DNA of 64,000 nucleotides from Pseudomonas putida. Lineage in GTDB: Bacteria; Pseudomonadota; Gammaproteobacteria; Pseudomonadales; Pseudomonadaceae. Each line of letters opens with the position of its first letter. The stretch's first letter is position 1. Shown here piece by piece: positions 34,523-44,216 of the stretch. The stretch lies in the NCBI RefSeq assembly GCF_026625125.1, contig NZ_CP113097.1:1612001-1676000 (forward strand), read 5' to 3'. The translations under genes and the position numbers were made by a program. The notes under the pieces were generated by a model. The model did no database searches, had not been told where the DNA came from, and worked only from the letters and a program-made list of their open reading frames with translations.

Positions 34523-36202
34523 ATGACCCAGGAAACCGGCGGATTCGCCGCTCTCGATCTCAATCCGAATATCGTCGCTGCTGTTGTAGCCACTGGCTAC
34601 GAAGAGCCTTCGGCTATTCAGCATCAATCGATCCCGATCATCCTCGCCGGTCACGACATGATCGGCCAGGCGCAGACTGGCACCGGCAAGACCGCTGCCT
34701 TCGCCCTGCCGATCCTCAACAAGATCGACGTGAGCAAGCGCGAACCGCAAGCCCTGATCCTGGCGCCAACCCGTGAGTTGGCGCTGCAAGTAGCTACCGC
34801 TTTCGAAACCTACGCCAAGCAGATGCCGGGCGTTAACGTGGTGGCTGTATACGGTGGTGCCCCGATGGGCCCACAACTGCGTGCCATCCGCAACGGCGCG
34901 CAAATCGTCGTGGCCACCCCGGGCCGTCTGTGCGACCACCTGCGTCGCGACGAGAAAGTCCTGTCCACCGTGCAGTACTTGGTACTGGACGAAGCCGACG
35001 AAATGCTCAAGCTGGGCTTCATGGATGACCTCGAAGTGATCTTCGATGCCATCCCTGCCAGCCGTCAGACCGTTTTGTTCTCCGCGACCCTGCCGTCGTC
35101 GATCCGCTCGATCGCCGAACGTCACCTGCGTGAGCCCAAGCACGTCAAGATCCAGAGCAAGACCCAGACCGTCACCGCGATCGACCAGGCGCACCTGATG
35201 GTCCACGCCGACCAGAAGATCCCGGCTGTTCTGCGTTTGCTGGAAGTGGAAGAGTTCGACGCGCTGATCGCCTTCGTGCGTACCAAGCAAGCCACCCTGG
35301 ACCTGGCCGCCGCGCTGGAAGCCAAAGGCTACAAGGCTGCTGCGCTGAACGGCGACATCGCCCAGAACCAGCGTGAGCGCGTCATCGACTCGCTCAAGGA
35401 CGGCCGCCTGGACATCGTCGTCGCCACTGACGTCGCTGCCCGTGGTCTGGACGTACCGCGCATCACCCACGTGTTCAACGTGGACATGCCGTACGACCCA
35501 GAGTCCTACGTGCACCGTATCGGCCGTACCGGCCGTGCCGGTCGCGAAGGCCGTGCACTGCTGCTGGTCACCCCGCGTGAGCGCCGCATGCTGCAGGTCA
35601 TCGAACGCGTTACCGGGCAGAAGGTTGCCGAGGCGCGCCTGCCGAACGCTCAGGCCGTGCTGGATGCGCGTATCAAGAAGCTGACCTCGAGCCTGGCGCC
35701 GCTGGTGGCCGAAGCAGAAGCCACCCACGGTGAGCTGTTCGACCGCCTGACCGAAGCCCTGGGTTGCAGCCCGCGTGCCCTGTCCGCAGCCCTGCTGCGC
35801 AAGGCCACCAATGGCCAGGCGCTGGACCTGGCAGCGGTAGAGCGCGAACAGCCGCTGGTACCAAGCTTCGCACCGCGCGGTGAGCGCCCGGAGCGTGGTG
35901 ACCGTGCCGAGCGTAGCGACCGTGGTGAGCGCGAGCGTCGTGCGCCACTGCCGCTGGCCGAAGGTCGCGTGCGTTGCCGTACCGCGCTGGGTGCCCGTGA
36001 TGGTATCGCTGCCAAGAACCTGCTGGGTGCGATCCTCAACGAAGGTGGCCTGGCCCGTGATGCGATCGGTCGCATCCAGGTGCGTGACAGCTTCAGCCTG
36101 ATCGAGCTGCCGGAAGACGGCCTCGAGCGCCTGCTGACCAAGCTCAAGGACACCCGCGTGGCTGGCAAGCAGTTGAAGCTGCGTCGCTACCGCGAAGATT
36201 GA
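34523..36202 (+). CDS. deaD: ATP-dependent RNA helicase DeaD/CsdA
   Basis: 559 residues from ATG 34523 (in-frame codons from 34457 belong to the leader). DEAD-box core: AQTGTGKT (motif I), PTRELA (Ia), TPGR (Ib), DEAD (II), SAT (III), ATDVAARGLD (V) and HRIGRTGRAG (VI). A charged Arg/Glu/Asp-rich linker (GERPERGDRAERSDRGER, about 453-470) leads to a C-terminal DbpA/CsdA RNA-binding domain. It unwinds RNA duplexes in 50S assembly and cold growth. The linker plus length (559) favours DeaD over DbpA. A strong terminator follows. Confidence 0.93.
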   Translation: MTQETGGFAALDLNPNIVAAVVATGYEEPSAIQHQSIPIILAGHDMIGQAQTGTGKTAAFALPILNKIDVSKREPQALILAPTRELALQVATAFETYAKQMPGVNVVAVYGGAPMGPQLRAIRNGAQIVVATPGRLCDHLRRDEKVLSTVQYLVLDEADEMLKLGFMDDLEVIFDAIPASRQTVLFSATLPSSIRSIAERHLREPKHVKIQSKTQTVTAIDQAHLMVHADQKIPAVLRLLEVEEFDALIAFVRTKQATLDLAAALEAKGYKAAALNGDIAQNQRERVIDSLKDGRLDIVVATDVAARGLDVPRITHVFNVDMPYDPESYVHRIGRTGRAGREGRALLLVTPRERRMLQVIERVTGQKVAEARLPNAQAVLDARIKKLTSSLAPLVAEAEATHGELFDRLTEALGCSPRALSAALLRKATNGQALDLAAVEREQPLVPSFAPRGERPERGDRAERSDRGERERRAPLPLAEGRVRCRTALGARDGIAAKNLLGAILNEGGLARDAIGRIQVRDSFSLIELPEDGLERLLTKLKDTRVAGKQLKLRRYRED

Positions 36203-36214
36203 TCCTGGCGTAAT

Positions 36215-36249
36215 GAAAAAATCCCCGGCTTAGGTCGGGGATTTTTTTT
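36215..36249 (+). terminator. Rho-independent terminator after deaD
   Basis: AAAAAATCCCCG...CGGGGATTTTTTTT: ATCCCCG/CGGGGAT stem with short loop, A-run before and T-run after, so it works in both directions for deaD and the convergent dioxygenase gene. Confidence 0.95.
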
Positions 36250-36310
36250 GCTTGTGGTTCTTTGGGGCTGCCATGCATGCAGGCCTGTCGCGGCACAACG
36301 CTGCCGCTTT

Positions 36311-37078
36311 TCAGTCGAAGCGGTAAATGTCCATCCCCAGCGCGCCGAGGGTAAACCCTTGGTGCACGATGCCAAACCTGCCACCGGCCCCAAGGGCGAA
36401 GAACAACGGCAAGAAATGCTCATCACTGGGATGGTTACGCGACGCAAACGGCGCTTGTTGCTTGAAGTCCAGCAGCGCGGCCTGGTCGTCTTCGCCCAGC
36501 TTCTCCACCACCCAATCGCGAAATGCCAGTGCCCAAGGCTCGATCACGTCCGGCCCTGCATGCCAGTCCAGCTCGCCCAGGTTATGGGTGATGCTCCCAG
36601 AGCCGACCAGCAACACACCCTCGCTGCGCAGCCCGGCCAACGCTCGGCCGACCTTGATTTGCTGCGCCGGCCCCATGTGGCTCGGGAGCGACACCTGAAT
36701 CAGCGCAATGCTTGCATCGGGATACATCAACGACAGCGGTACCCAGGCCCCATGGTCGAAGGGCCGCTGGGCATCCAGGCGAGCCGGCAGGCCAGCGGCG
36801 TTGAGCCGCGCGCTGACGTTCGCCGCCAGTTGCGGCTGGCCAGGCGCAGGGTACTGAACGGCATAAAGCGCTGCAGGAAAGCCGTAGAAGTCATGCCAGG
36901 TCTGCGGCTGTGGGTTGGCGGTCAACAGCAGTTCGTGGCTTTCCCAGTGCGCCGACACCACCACGATCGCCCTCGGGCGTGGCAGGGCATTGGCCAGCTG
37001 GGCCAGCGCTGGCCCGCTGGCGCCGGGTTGCAGGGCGAGCATCGGAGAGCCGTGGGAAATGAACAGGCTGGGCAGCAT
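36311..37078 (-). CDS. Extradiol ring-cleavage dioxygenase, DODA/LigB family
   Basis: 255 residues. Starts MLPSLFISHGSPML, with the first metal histidine (His9), followed by VVSAHWES, the second metal region, and FDHGAWVPLS; the C-terminal part has NHPSDEHFLPLFFALGA with the catalytic or metal histidines. This is the 4,5-DOPA dioxygenase-extradiol type (E. coli YgiD), a non-haem metal enzyme that opens catechol rings. Its natural substrate in bacteria is unclear. Divergent from tpm with 101 bases between starts. Confidence 0.92.
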   Translation of the reverse strand: MLPSLFISHGSPMLALQPGASGPALAQLANALPRPRAIVVVSAHWESHELLLTANPQPQTWHDFYGFPAALYAVQYPAPGQPQLAANVSARLNAAGLPARLDAQRPFDHGAWVPLSLMYPDASIALIQVSLPSHMGPAQQIKVGRALAGLRSEGVLLVGSGSITHNLGELDWHAGPDVIEPWALAFRDWVVEKLGEDDQAALLDFKQQAPFASRNHPSDEHFLPLFFALGAGGRFGIVHQGFTLGALGMDIYRFD

Positions 37079-37179
37079 GGTAGGGTCCTGAGGGGTAAGA
37101 TGCAGTCATCTTCGATCAGTCACCGATCGATTTCCAATATAAGATTTTTGCCCAAATGATCTAAAAACCTGGAGGAACT

Positions 37180-37827
37180 ATGGAGCAGGCGTTCTGGCAC
37201 CAAAAGTGGGCCGATAACCAGATCGGTTTTCACCAGGCCCAGGCAAACCCCTACCTGCAACGCTACTGGCCGGGGCTTGGCCTGGCTGCCGGCAGCCGGG
37301 TGCTGGTGCCGTTGTGCGGCAAGAGCCTGGACCTGGCCTGGCTGGCGGGGCAGGGCTATCGCGTGCGGGGTGTGGAGCTGTCGCGCCGGGCCGTGGAGGA
37401 CTTCTTCCAGGAGCAGGGGCTGCAGGCCCAGGTTCGGCAACAGGGTGCGTTCGAAGTGTGGAGCAGTGGTGAGGTGGAGCTGTGGTGTGGTGATTTCTTC
37501 GCCTTGCGCGCCGAGGATGTCGCCGATTGCGTGGGGCTGTATGACCGAGCTGCGTTGATTGCCCTGCCTCCGGCAATGCGTGAGCGGTACATGGGTTTGC
37601 TTTCGCGGCTGCTGCCTACGGGCAGTGGGCTTGTGGTGACCTTGGACTACGAGCAGCGTCTGCTGGCGGGGCCGCCGTTTTCGGTCGCCGACGAGGAAGT
37701 GCGGCGTGGGTTTGCCGGGTGGCAGGTGGAGGAGCTGGAGGCGCAAGACGTGATCGGGGAAAGCCCTAAGTTCTTGCAGGCGGGGGTGAAGTGCCTTGTT
37801 GAGCGGGCCTATCGCGTACGATTCTGA
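37180..37827 (+). CDS. tpm: Thiopurine S-methyltransferase
   Basis: 215 residues, usual for bacterial TPMT. The N-terminal [15 protein letters not shown] and the SAM-binding [19 protein letters not shown] are family signatures; a [11 protein letters not shown] segment follows. The enzyme methylates thiopurines and, in pseudomonads, selenite, tellurite and related metalloid compounds to volatile or less toxic species. ATG 37180 with GGAGG nine bases upstream. A REP cluster follows. Confidence 0.95.
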   Translation: MEQAFWHQKWADNQIGFHQAQANPYLQRYWPGLGLAAGSRVLVPLCGKSLDLAWLAGQGYRVRGVELSRRAVEDFFQEQGLQAQVRQQGAFEVWSSGEVELWCGDFFALRAEDVADCVGLYDRAALIALPPAMRERYMGLLSRLLPTGSGLVVTLDYEQRLLAGPPFSVADEEVRRGFAGWQVEELEAQDVIGESPKFLQAGVKCLVERAYRVRF

Positions 37828-37844
37828 TGTGGGTTTGCCTGTGC

Positions 37845-38125
37845 TGGCCCTATCGCCGGCAAGCCGGCTCCCACCCCGACCGCGCAGTTCTCCAGGCCTG
37901 CGCTGTACCTGTGGAAGCAACCTTTTGCCCGATTTCTAATAGCCGGCGCAATTGTCTTGCCCAATTTCTAACAGCCGGCGCGATCCCTGTGGGGGCAACT
38001 GTCTTGCTCAACTTCGAAAAGCTGGTGCGATCCCTGTGGGAGCCGGCTTGCCGGCGATCACCGGCGCAGCCGGTGCCATTCACCACAGCGTCTGTATCGC
38101 CGGCAAGCCAGTTGCTTCCACCACC
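37845..38125. repeat. REP cluster with related spacer copies
   Basis: The 388-base gap between tpm and htpX is mostly repetitive. REPs lie at 37849-37876 and, inverted, 38036-38058; a decayed one is at 38094-38125. Between them are three short copies of a spacer containing GCAACTGTCTTGC or close variants followed by GCCGGCGCGAT-type ends (about 37915-38030). A CACCGGC...GCCGGTG palindrome (38059-38077) follows the inverted REP as at 9090 and 12905. No gene seen. Confidence 0.82.
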
Positions 38126-38172
38126 CCCACAGCTCTGAAGATTACCGTCTCAAATATGCAGGCCGGCTGCAT

Positions 38173-38199
38173 AAAAAAGGGCGACCGTAGTCGCCCTTG
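38173..38199 (-). terminator. Rho-independent terminator after htpX
   Basis: On the minus strand AAGGGCGAC/GTCGCCCTT with a TACG loop is followed by six T residues, 17 bases after the htpX stop. Confidence 0.93.
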
Positions 38200-38215
38200 A
38201 TTGGTGCCTGAACAA

Positions 38216-39103
38216 TCAACCCCGGCGGCGCAGCGCCTCGATGCGCTCTTCCAGCGGCGGGTGGCTCATCAGCAGGCCGGCCAGGCCATGCTTGAGGCCG
38301 CCATTGATGCCGAATGCCTTCATGGTGTCGGGCATGTGCACTGGCAGGCCCTGCTCTACGCGCAGGCGCTGCAGGGCGCCGATCATCGCGGCGGTGCCGG
38401 CCAGTTGTGCGCCGGCTTCGTCGGCGCGGTATTCACGGCGGCGCGAGAACCACATGACGATCATGCTGGCGAGGATGCCCAGGACCAACTCGGCGACGAT
38501 GGTCGCCACGTAGTAGGCAATGCCTTGGCCCTCTTCGTTCTTGAAGATCACCTTGTCGACGAAGTTGCCGATGATGCGGGCGAAGAACATCACGAAGGTG
38601 TTCACCACGCCTTGTACCAGCGCCAGGGTGACCATGTCCCCGTTGGCCACGTGGCCGATCTCGTGGGCCAGCACGGCGCGTACTTCATCAGGCGAGAAGC
38701 GTTCCAGCAGGCCTTGGGATACGGCTACCAAAGCGTCGTTGCGGTTCCAGCCGGTGGCGAAGGCGTTGGCCTCGTAGGCGGGGAAGATACCCACCTCGGG
38801 CATCTTGATGCCGGCTTCGCGGGACAGCTCTTCGACCGTCTGCAGCAGCCACTGCTCGTGGCGGGTACGCGGCTGGGAGATGATCTGGGTGCCGGTGCTC
38901 ATCTTCGCCATCCACTTGGAGATGAACAGCGAAACGAGGGAGCCGGCGAAGCCGAACACGGCGCAGAAGACCAGCAGGCTGCTGAGGTTGAGGTCAACCC
39001 CGTTGGCGGCCATGAACCCGTTGAAGCCGAACAGGCTCAGGGTAATGCTTGCAACCAGCACCACCGCAAGGTTGGTGGCTACAAACAACAGAATGCGCAT
39101 CAT
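38216..39103 (-). CDS. htpX: Membrane zinc metalloprotease HtpX
   Basis: 295 residues. Two N-terminal membrane helices (about 4-26 and 38-60), then the M48 metalloprotease domain with HEIGH at 147-151 (two zinc ligands and catalytic Glu), two further hydrophobic segments, and the third ligand in EYRADEAGA. HtpX degrades misfolded inner-membrane proteins together with FtsH and is heat or envelope-stress inducible in E. coli. The start MMRILLF has two adjacent ATGs. Confidence 0.96.
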   Translation of the reverse strand: MMRILLFVATNLAVVLVASITLSLFGFNGFMAANGVDLNLSSLLVFCAVFGFAGSLVSLFISKWMAKMSTGTQIISQPRTRHEQWLLQTVEELSREAGIKMPEVGIFPAYEANAFATGWNRNDALVAVSQGLLERFSPDEVRAVLAHEIGHVANGDMVTLALVQGVVNTFVMFFARIIGNFVDKVIFKNEEGQGIAYYVATIVAELVLGILASMIVMWFSRRREYRADEAGAQLAGTAAMIGALQRLRVEQGLPVHMPDTMKAFGINGGLKHGLAGLLMSHPPLEERIEALRRRG

Positions 39104-39296
39104 GGTTGTTACGTTCTCCTGACGGATGAGTGTGTTGCGTATGCGGGGTATATAAGGGGCCGGGCGCGCCGATTCAATCGGGGGACTATTTCAAACTGTG
39201 TACGGCGGAGTATGGCAGAGGATCTGGTTGGGGCTGTGAGCTAGAGCGTTGCAGGATGTAAGAAAGGTATCTGGGGGTTGTAAGGGGCTGCTTTGC

Positions 39297-39515
39297 AGCC
39301 CAATCGCCGGCAAGCCGGCTCCCACAAGTACCCTGCAAATGCTGAAGAGTTGTGCTGTGCCTGTAAGGGCCAGCAAGCTGGCTGCCACGGATACCCTGCA
39401 ATGCTGAAGACTTGTGCTGTGACTGTAAGGGCCAGCAAGCTGGCTGCCACAGATACCCCGCAGTTCTTAAGGCTTGCGCTGTACTTGTGGGAGCCGGCTT
39501 GCCGGCGATGAGGCC
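39297..39515. repeat. Three tandem 62-63 bp units with REP and a variant palindrome
   Basis: Between htpX and the aminotransferase gene, a unit starting TACCCTGCA repeats at 39329, 39392 and 39454. The first two units end with GCCAGCAAGCTGGC(TGCCAC), a palindrome that keeps the REP layout but changes the core from GCCGGC to GCCAGC. The last unit runs into a normal inverted REP (39487-39510), and a normal forward REP (39302-39325) precedes the array. 39104-39296 shows only the presumed htpX promoter and nothing else recognisable. Confidence 0.85.
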
Positions 39516-39520
39516 GGTAC

Positions 39521-40732
39521 TTACTGCGAATAAGTGCGCAGGAAGTTGCCAATCCGGCCAATCGCCGCTTCCAGATCATCCACCCGCGGCAATGTCACCA
39601 CGCGGAAGTGGTCCGGCCACGGCCAGTTGAACGCCGTACCCTGCACGATCAGCAGCTTTTCCGACAACAGCAGGTCCAGCGCGAACTTCTCGTCATTCAA
39701 GATCGGGCAAACCTTCGGATCGATCCGTGGGAAGGCATACAGCGCACCCATCGGCTTGACGCAGCTGACCCCGGGGATCTCATTGAGCAATTCATAGGTG
39801 CGGTTGCGCTGCTCCAGCAGCCGGCCCGGCGGCAGCACCAGGTCATTGATGCTTTGGTAACCGCCCAGCGCAGTCTGGATGGCGTGCTGAGCCGGCACGT
39901 TGGCGCACAGGCGCATGTTGGCCAGCATGTCGATGCCTTCGATGTAGCTCTGGGCGTGATGCTTGGGCCCGGAGATGATCAGCCAGCCGGAGCGGAAGCC
40001 CGCCACCCGGTACGACTTGGACAGGCCGTTGAAGGTCAGGCACAGCAGGTCCGGGGCCAGTGACGCGGTGCTGATGTGCACGGCTTCGTCATAGAGGATC
40101 TTGTCGTAGATCTCGTCAGAGAACACCACCAGGTTGTGCTGGCGGGCCAGCTCCAGCATGCCCAGCAGCAATTCTTTGGAATAGACGGCGCCGGTCGGGT
40201 TGTTCGGGTTGATGATGACCAGGGCCTTGGTGTTCGGGGTGATCTTGGCCTTGATGTCTTCAAGGTCAGGGAACCAGTCGGCCTGCTCATCGCACAGGTA
40301 ATGCACCGGCTTGCCGCCAGCCAGGCTCACTGCGGCAGTCCACAGCGGGTAGTCGGGCGCCGGGATCAGCACTTCGTCGCCGTTGTTGAGCAGCGCCTGC
40401 ATCGACATCACGATCAGCTCGGACACACCATTGCCCAGGTAGATGTCCTCGATGGTGACGCCTTCGATTTCCTTCTGCTGGCAGTACTGCATCACCGCCT
40501 TGCGCGCGCTGAACAGGCCTTTGGAGTCGCTGTAGCCCTGGGCAGTGGGCAGGTTGCGGATCACATCCTGGAGAATTTCGTCCGGCGCCTCGAAGCCAAA
40601 CGGCGCCGGGTTGCCGATGTTCAGCTTGAGGATGCGATGGCCTTCCTCTTCCAGACGTTTGGCGTGCTTGAGCACCGGGCCGCGAATGTCGTAGCAGACA
40701 TTGGCGAGCTTGTTCGATTTGCTGAACTGCAT
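39521..40732 (-). CDS. alaA: Alanine aminotransferase AlaA-like (class I PLP)
   Basis: 403 residues from ATG 40732. Fold-type I aminotransferase with LNIGNPAPFGFEAPDEI near the N-terminus, NPNNPTGAVYS, SDEIYDKILYD and the PLP lysine in FNGLSKSYRVAGFRSGW. Full length and very close in pattern to E. coli AlaA (YfbQ), which forms L-alanine from pyruvate with glutamate as amino donor. Divergent from msrB, 168 bases between starts. Confidence 0.92.
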   Translation of the reverse strand: MQFSKSNKLANVCYDIRGPVLKHAKRLEEEGHRILKLNIGNPAPFGFEAPDEILQDVIRNLPTAQGYSDSKGLFSARKAVMQYCQQKEIEGVTIEDIYLGNGVSELIVMSMQALLNNGDEVLIPAPDYPLWTAAVSLAGGKPVHYLCDEQADWFPDLEDIKAKITPNTKALVIINPNNPTGAVYSKELLLGMLELARQHNLVVFSDEIYDKILYDEAVHISTASLAPDLLCLTFNGLSKSYRVAGFRSGWLIISGPKHHAQSYIEGIDMLANMRLCANVPAQHAIQTALGGYQSINDLVLPPGRLLEQRNRTYELLNEIPGVSCVKPMGALYAFPRIDPKVCPILNDEKFALDLLLSEKLLIVQGTAFNWPWPDHFRVVTLPRVDDLEAAIGRIGNFLRTYSQ

Positions 40733-40900
40733 GATGTGATCCCGATTGAGAATACGCGGTGCGCCGCCGTCGAAAGGTTTGAAAGGGCGGGGCGCGGGTG
40801 CCAGACTTGAGGCCTTGCACACGAAGCCAACTAATATACGTGCCACCCGCGCTACGGAAAAGACGGCGCGAGGTGAAATTCAGCCTGCCGAGGTCCACAC

Positions 40901-41302
40901 ATGCAAAAGATCGACAAAACCCTGGAACAATGGCGTGCGATGCTTGACCCGGAGCAGTACCAGGTGTGCCGCCTGAAGGGCACCGAACGGCCGTTCTCTG
41001 GCAAGTACAACAGCGAAAAGCGTGCGGGTACCTACCAGTGCATCTGCTGCGGCCTGGCGCTGTTCGATTCGACCACCAAATTCGACTCTGGCTGTGGCTG
41101 GCCGAGTTTTTACGCGCCGATCGAAGACAGCGCGATGATCGAGACGCGCGACACCTCCCACGGCATGATCCGCACCGAGGTGACCTGCGCGCAATGTGAT
41201 GCTCACCTGGGCCATGTATTCCCCGACGGGCCGCCACCGACCGGCCTGCGTTACTGCATCAACTCGGTGTGCCTGGACTTCAAACCGCGTGATGGAGCCT
41301 GA
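40901..41302 (+). CDS. msrB: Peptide methionine (R)-S-oxide reductase MsrB
   Basis: 133 residues. Zinc site Cys47/Cys50 (CICC) and Cys96/Cys99 (CAQC); catalytic Cys119 in RYCINS; a resolving-type Cys65 in DSGCGWPSF. It repairs R-methionine sulfoxide in proteins using thioredoxin. No signal peptide, so cytoplasmic. The next gene, gpx, begins three bases after its stop, so the two form an oxidative-damage operon. Confidence 0.96.
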   Translation: MQKIDKTLEQWRAMLDPEQYQVCRLKGTERPFSGKYNSEKRAGTYQCICCGLALFDSTTKFDSGCGWPSFYAPIEDSAMIETRDTSHGMIRTEVTCAQCDAHLGHVFPDGPPPTGLRYCINSVCLDFKPRDGA

Positions 41303-41304
41303 CC

Positions 41305-41793
41305 ATGGCTGAATCGATACTCGACATCCCCTGTGTGACCCTGGCCGGTGAACGCAAGCTGCTGGGCGACTTTGCCGGCAAAGCGGTGCTGGTGGTCAAT
41401 ACCGCCAGCCAGTGCGGTTTCACCCCGCAGTACAAGGGGCTGGAGCAACTTTGGCAACATTACCGCGAGCGAGGCCTGGTAGTACTGGGGTTCCCCTGTA
41501 ACCAGTTCGGCAAGCAGGAGCCGGGGGAAGCGCGGGAAATCGCGCAGTTCTGCGAGCGTAATTTCGGCGTGAGCTTCCCGCTGTTTCGCAAGGTGGAGGT
41601 CAACGGCCCAGGGGCTCACCCGCTGTTCGTCGAGCTCAAGCAGCGTGCGCCCGGCCTGCTCGGGTCGCAGAAGATCAAGTGGAACTTCACCAAGTTTCTG
41701 CTGGAGCCGGCCAGCGGCAAGGTCACGCGTTATGCGCCCACCACCAAGCCGCAGGCACTGGAGGCTGATATCGAACGCGTGCTCAGCCGCTAA
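41305..41793 (+). CDS. gpx: Glutathione-peroxidase-family thiol peroxidase
   Basis: 162 residues. The active site is NTASQCGFT with Cys37 in place of selenocysteine, followed by the GPx blocks LGFPCNQFGKQEPG (Gln and second Cys) and IKWNFTKFL. Such non-seleno enzymes usually take electrons from thioredoxin. It is coupled to msrB and overlaps the 3' end of the convergent hybrid kinase gene by 11 bases. Confidence 0.95.
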   Translation: MAESILDIPCVTLAGERKLLGDFAGKAVLVVNTASQCGFTPQYKGLEQLWQHYRERGLVVLGFPCNQFGKQEPGEAREIAQFCERNFGVSFPLFRKVEVNGPGAHPLFVELKQRAPGLLGSQKIKWNFTKFLLEPASGKVTRYAPTTKPQALEADIERVLSR

Positions 41794-44098
41794 GGGGCAC
41801 CCAATGGTCGATCAGCGTCAGTAGCTCTTCACGCCGGAACGGCTTGGCCAGGTAGTCGTTCATGCCCGCCGCCCGGCAGCGTTCGCGCTCCTCGGGCATG
41901 GCGTTGGCGGTCAGGGCGACGATCGGCAGCTCAGGCCAGCGGCCACTCTGGCGGATGCGTCGGCTGGCCTCATAGCCGTCCATCACCGGCATGTTGCAGT
42001 CCATCAGCACCAGGTCGAAGTCTTCCTGCTCGAGCCACTCCAGCGCCTCGACGCCCTGGGTGGCCACCTGTATCCGGCAGCCGAGCTTGGCCAGCATGCC
42101 CTTGGCCACCAGCTGGTTCACCGGGTTGTCCTCCACCAGCAGAATGCGCGCCCGGCCGTCGGTAGCGGTAAGCGTCGGGATGGCCAGCGGGTGTTCCGGA
42201 GCCTGGCCCTGCAGGGTGCGGCGCAGGGTCTGATACAAGGCATTGCGCGCCAGGGGGCGGGCCAGCTGGTGCAGCGGGGCCAGTTGCGCCGACTGTTCCG
42301 GCGACAGGAAGTTGCCGTAGGCCGTCACCAGCAGGATCGGCGCTTTCAGCGCAGGGCGTAGCTGGAACAAGTGGTCCAAATCGTCAGTGATCAACAGGTC
42401 GATGGCACCGCCCGCCAGTGCCTGGGCGCTGTCATGCCTCGCGTAGCTCAGGCCCCAGCGCGGCAGCACGTCCTGCAGCAGTTCGGCAAGGCCACTGCCG
42501 GCATCGCTCAGCGCCACGACGTGGCCCTGCAGCGGCGCAGGGGCGATGGCCTCGGTGTGGGTGGGCAGGGGTAATTCGGCGCTGAAGCAGCTGCCCACCC
42601 CTGGCTCGGAGCGTATGTGCAGGTGGCCGTGCATGGCTTTGCACAGGTTGCGGGTCAGTGCCAGGCCCAGGCCCGTGCCGCCATATTGCCGGGTGATGCC
42701 GGCACCGGCCTGGGTGAACGGCTGGAAGATGCGTGCCTGCGCATCTTCGGGAATGCCGATGCCGGTGTCGCGTACCTCCAGGCGTATGCCGCCGACGAGG
42801 GTGCTCAGGCACACGTCGACGCGGCCGAAGCGTGTGAACTTGAGGGCATTGGACAGCAAATTGCTCACTACCTGGCGTACCCGGGTCGGATCGCCGAGTA
42901 CCGAACTTGGAAAGTCACTGGCGATCAGGCAGGTCAGCTCGACGTTTTGCGCGACGTTCTGCGATAAAAGGTTGGCCGTGTCCTCCACCATCGCGCCCAG
43001 GTCGAAGGGGATGCGTTCGAGTTCCAGCTGCCCTGCATCGAACTTGGACAGGTCGAGGATATCGTTGAGCAGTTCCACCAGCACCTTGCCCGAGTCGTGG
43101 GCGATCGACAGCTGCTGGCGCTGCTCACTTTCCAGCGGGCTGTCCAGGGCCAGGGCGATCATGCCGAGCATGCCATTGAGCGGGGTGCGGATTTCGTGGC
43201 TCATGTTGGCCAGGAACGCTGCACGGGCCTGGGCCATGTCCAGCGCGCGCTGGCGGGCATGCTCCAGCTCCTGGTTGGACTGGCTCAGGCGGCTGTTGCT
43301 GGCCTTGAGCTCTTCGGTGCGGGCCGAAACGATGTCTTCCAGCTCATTGAGGTACTGGGTCAGTCGGTTTTCGGCAGTGCGCCGTTGCTGGATCTCGGTG
43401 GCCATGCTGACCAGTTGCTGGTTGGCGACCTTCACCAGCACGCCGATCTCATCGAGTTCATGCCCGGGAGGGCAATCGAGGCGGGTTTGCCCGGGGTGGC
43501 GGGGGTCGCGGCCGCTGAGTGCACCGATCACCTTGACCAGCGGTTTGGTCAGCATCATGTAGAACAGGGCCAGGAGAATGCCGGTGAGGACCAGGCTGCG
43601 GGCGAAGCCATTGAGCAGGGTGACGCCGGCGCGGTCCAAGAAACGGCTGCCGAAGGCGAAGGTGTCGACGTCCAGGTACAACGTGCCGAGATACTCTTCG
43701 GGCATATGGGTGAGGAACAGGCGCTCTTGGAACTGGCGCTGTTCACCGAACAGAAAATCGCTCACCGGCCGGTAGCTGTCCTGCAGCCGGATGCGTTCGA
43801 CATCAGCCAATACGGTTTCGTTGTTGTCGATCAGGCGCGCGCGGAACACGGCCGGTGACTGCAGCAGACCCCGGGTCAGCTCGAGCGCCAGTTCCGAGTC
43901 GATGTTGTAGGCGATGCGCGAGGCCGGGTTGTGGCTGATTTGCAGCAACGCTTCCACTTCACGGTTGATGGATGCGTCTTCGCTGGCATAATCGATGCCG
44001 ATCTGGATGAGACTGAGCAATGTTCCCAGGATGAAGCCCACCAGGACTGTCAACCGGGCTTGCTTGTATGACAGGCGATTGGTGAACTTGATATCCAT
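41783..44098 (-). CDS. sagS: Hybrid sensor histidine kinase, SagS-like
   Basis: 771 residues from ATG 44098. Membrane helix 14-34, periplasmic sensor region to about 160, second membrane helix 161-184, HAMP-like linker and coiled coil (185-290), HisKA with His301 (NMSHEIRTPLNGM), HATPase (NLLSNALKFT; DTGIGIP; GTGLGL), a degenerate receiver-like part (about 520-640), and a C-terminal receiver with Asp700 (LMDCNMPVMDG). No Hpt domain. The domain order, size and position beside msrB/gpx match P. aeruginosa SagS (PA2824), which talks to HptB and controls the motile-sessile switch. Orthology is inferred from synteny and layout. Confidence 0.85.
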   Translation of the reverse strand: MDIKFTNRLSYKQARLTVLVGFILGTLLSLIQIGIDYASEDASINREVEALLQISHNPASRIAYNIDSELALELTRGLLQSPAVFRARLIDNNETVLADVERIRLQDSYRPVSDFLFGEQRQFQERLFLTHMPEEYLGTLYLDVDTFAFGSRFLDRAGVTLLNGFARSLVLTGILLALFYMMLTKPLVKVIGALSGRDPRHPGQTRLDCPPGHELDEIGVLVKVANQQLVSMATEIQQRRTAENRLTQYLNELEDIVSARTEELKASNSRLSQSNQELEHARQRALDMAQARAAFLANMSHEIRTPLNGMLGMIALALDSPLESEQRQQLSIAHDSGKVLVELLNDILDLSKFDAGQLELERIPFDLGAMVEDTANLLSQNVAQNVELTCLIASDFPSSVLGDPTRVRQVVSNLLSNALKFTRFGRVDVCLSTLVGGIRLEVRDTGIGIPEDAQARIFQPFTQAGAGITRQYGGTGLGLALTRNLCKAMHGHLHIRSEPGVGSCFSAELPLPTHTEAIAPAPLQGHVVALSDAGSGLAELLQDVLPRWGLSYARHDSAQALAGGAIDLLITDDLDHLFQLRPALKAPILLVTAYGNFLSPEQSAQLAPLHQLARPLARNALYQTLRRTLQGQAPEHPLAIPTLTATDGRARILLVEDNPVNQLVAKGMLAKLGCRIQVATQGVEALEWLEQEDFDLVLMDCNMPVMDGYEASRRIRQSGRWPELPIVALTANAMPEERERCRAAGMNDYLAKPFRREELLTLIDHWVPLSG

Positions 44099-44216
44099 GA
44101 GTCCCGAGCCGGTTTCACGTCCCTTGCGCTGCGCAAGCATAGCCGATCAGCCACGGCTGCTGGTGGGCCTGTCGCACATTCAGCTTCAAACTTCACCTGT
44201 CTTGCTAGGAGTCGTC

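Noticed and set aside
34523..36202. Calling the helicase DbpA
   Set aside because: Length of 559 residues and the charged Arg/Glu linker before the RNA-binding domain fit DeaD/CsdA; DbpA is about 460.
43097..43858. 253-codon plus-strand ORF opposite the hybrid kinase
   Set aside because: Antisense shadow; the kinase motifs on the minus strand are decisive.
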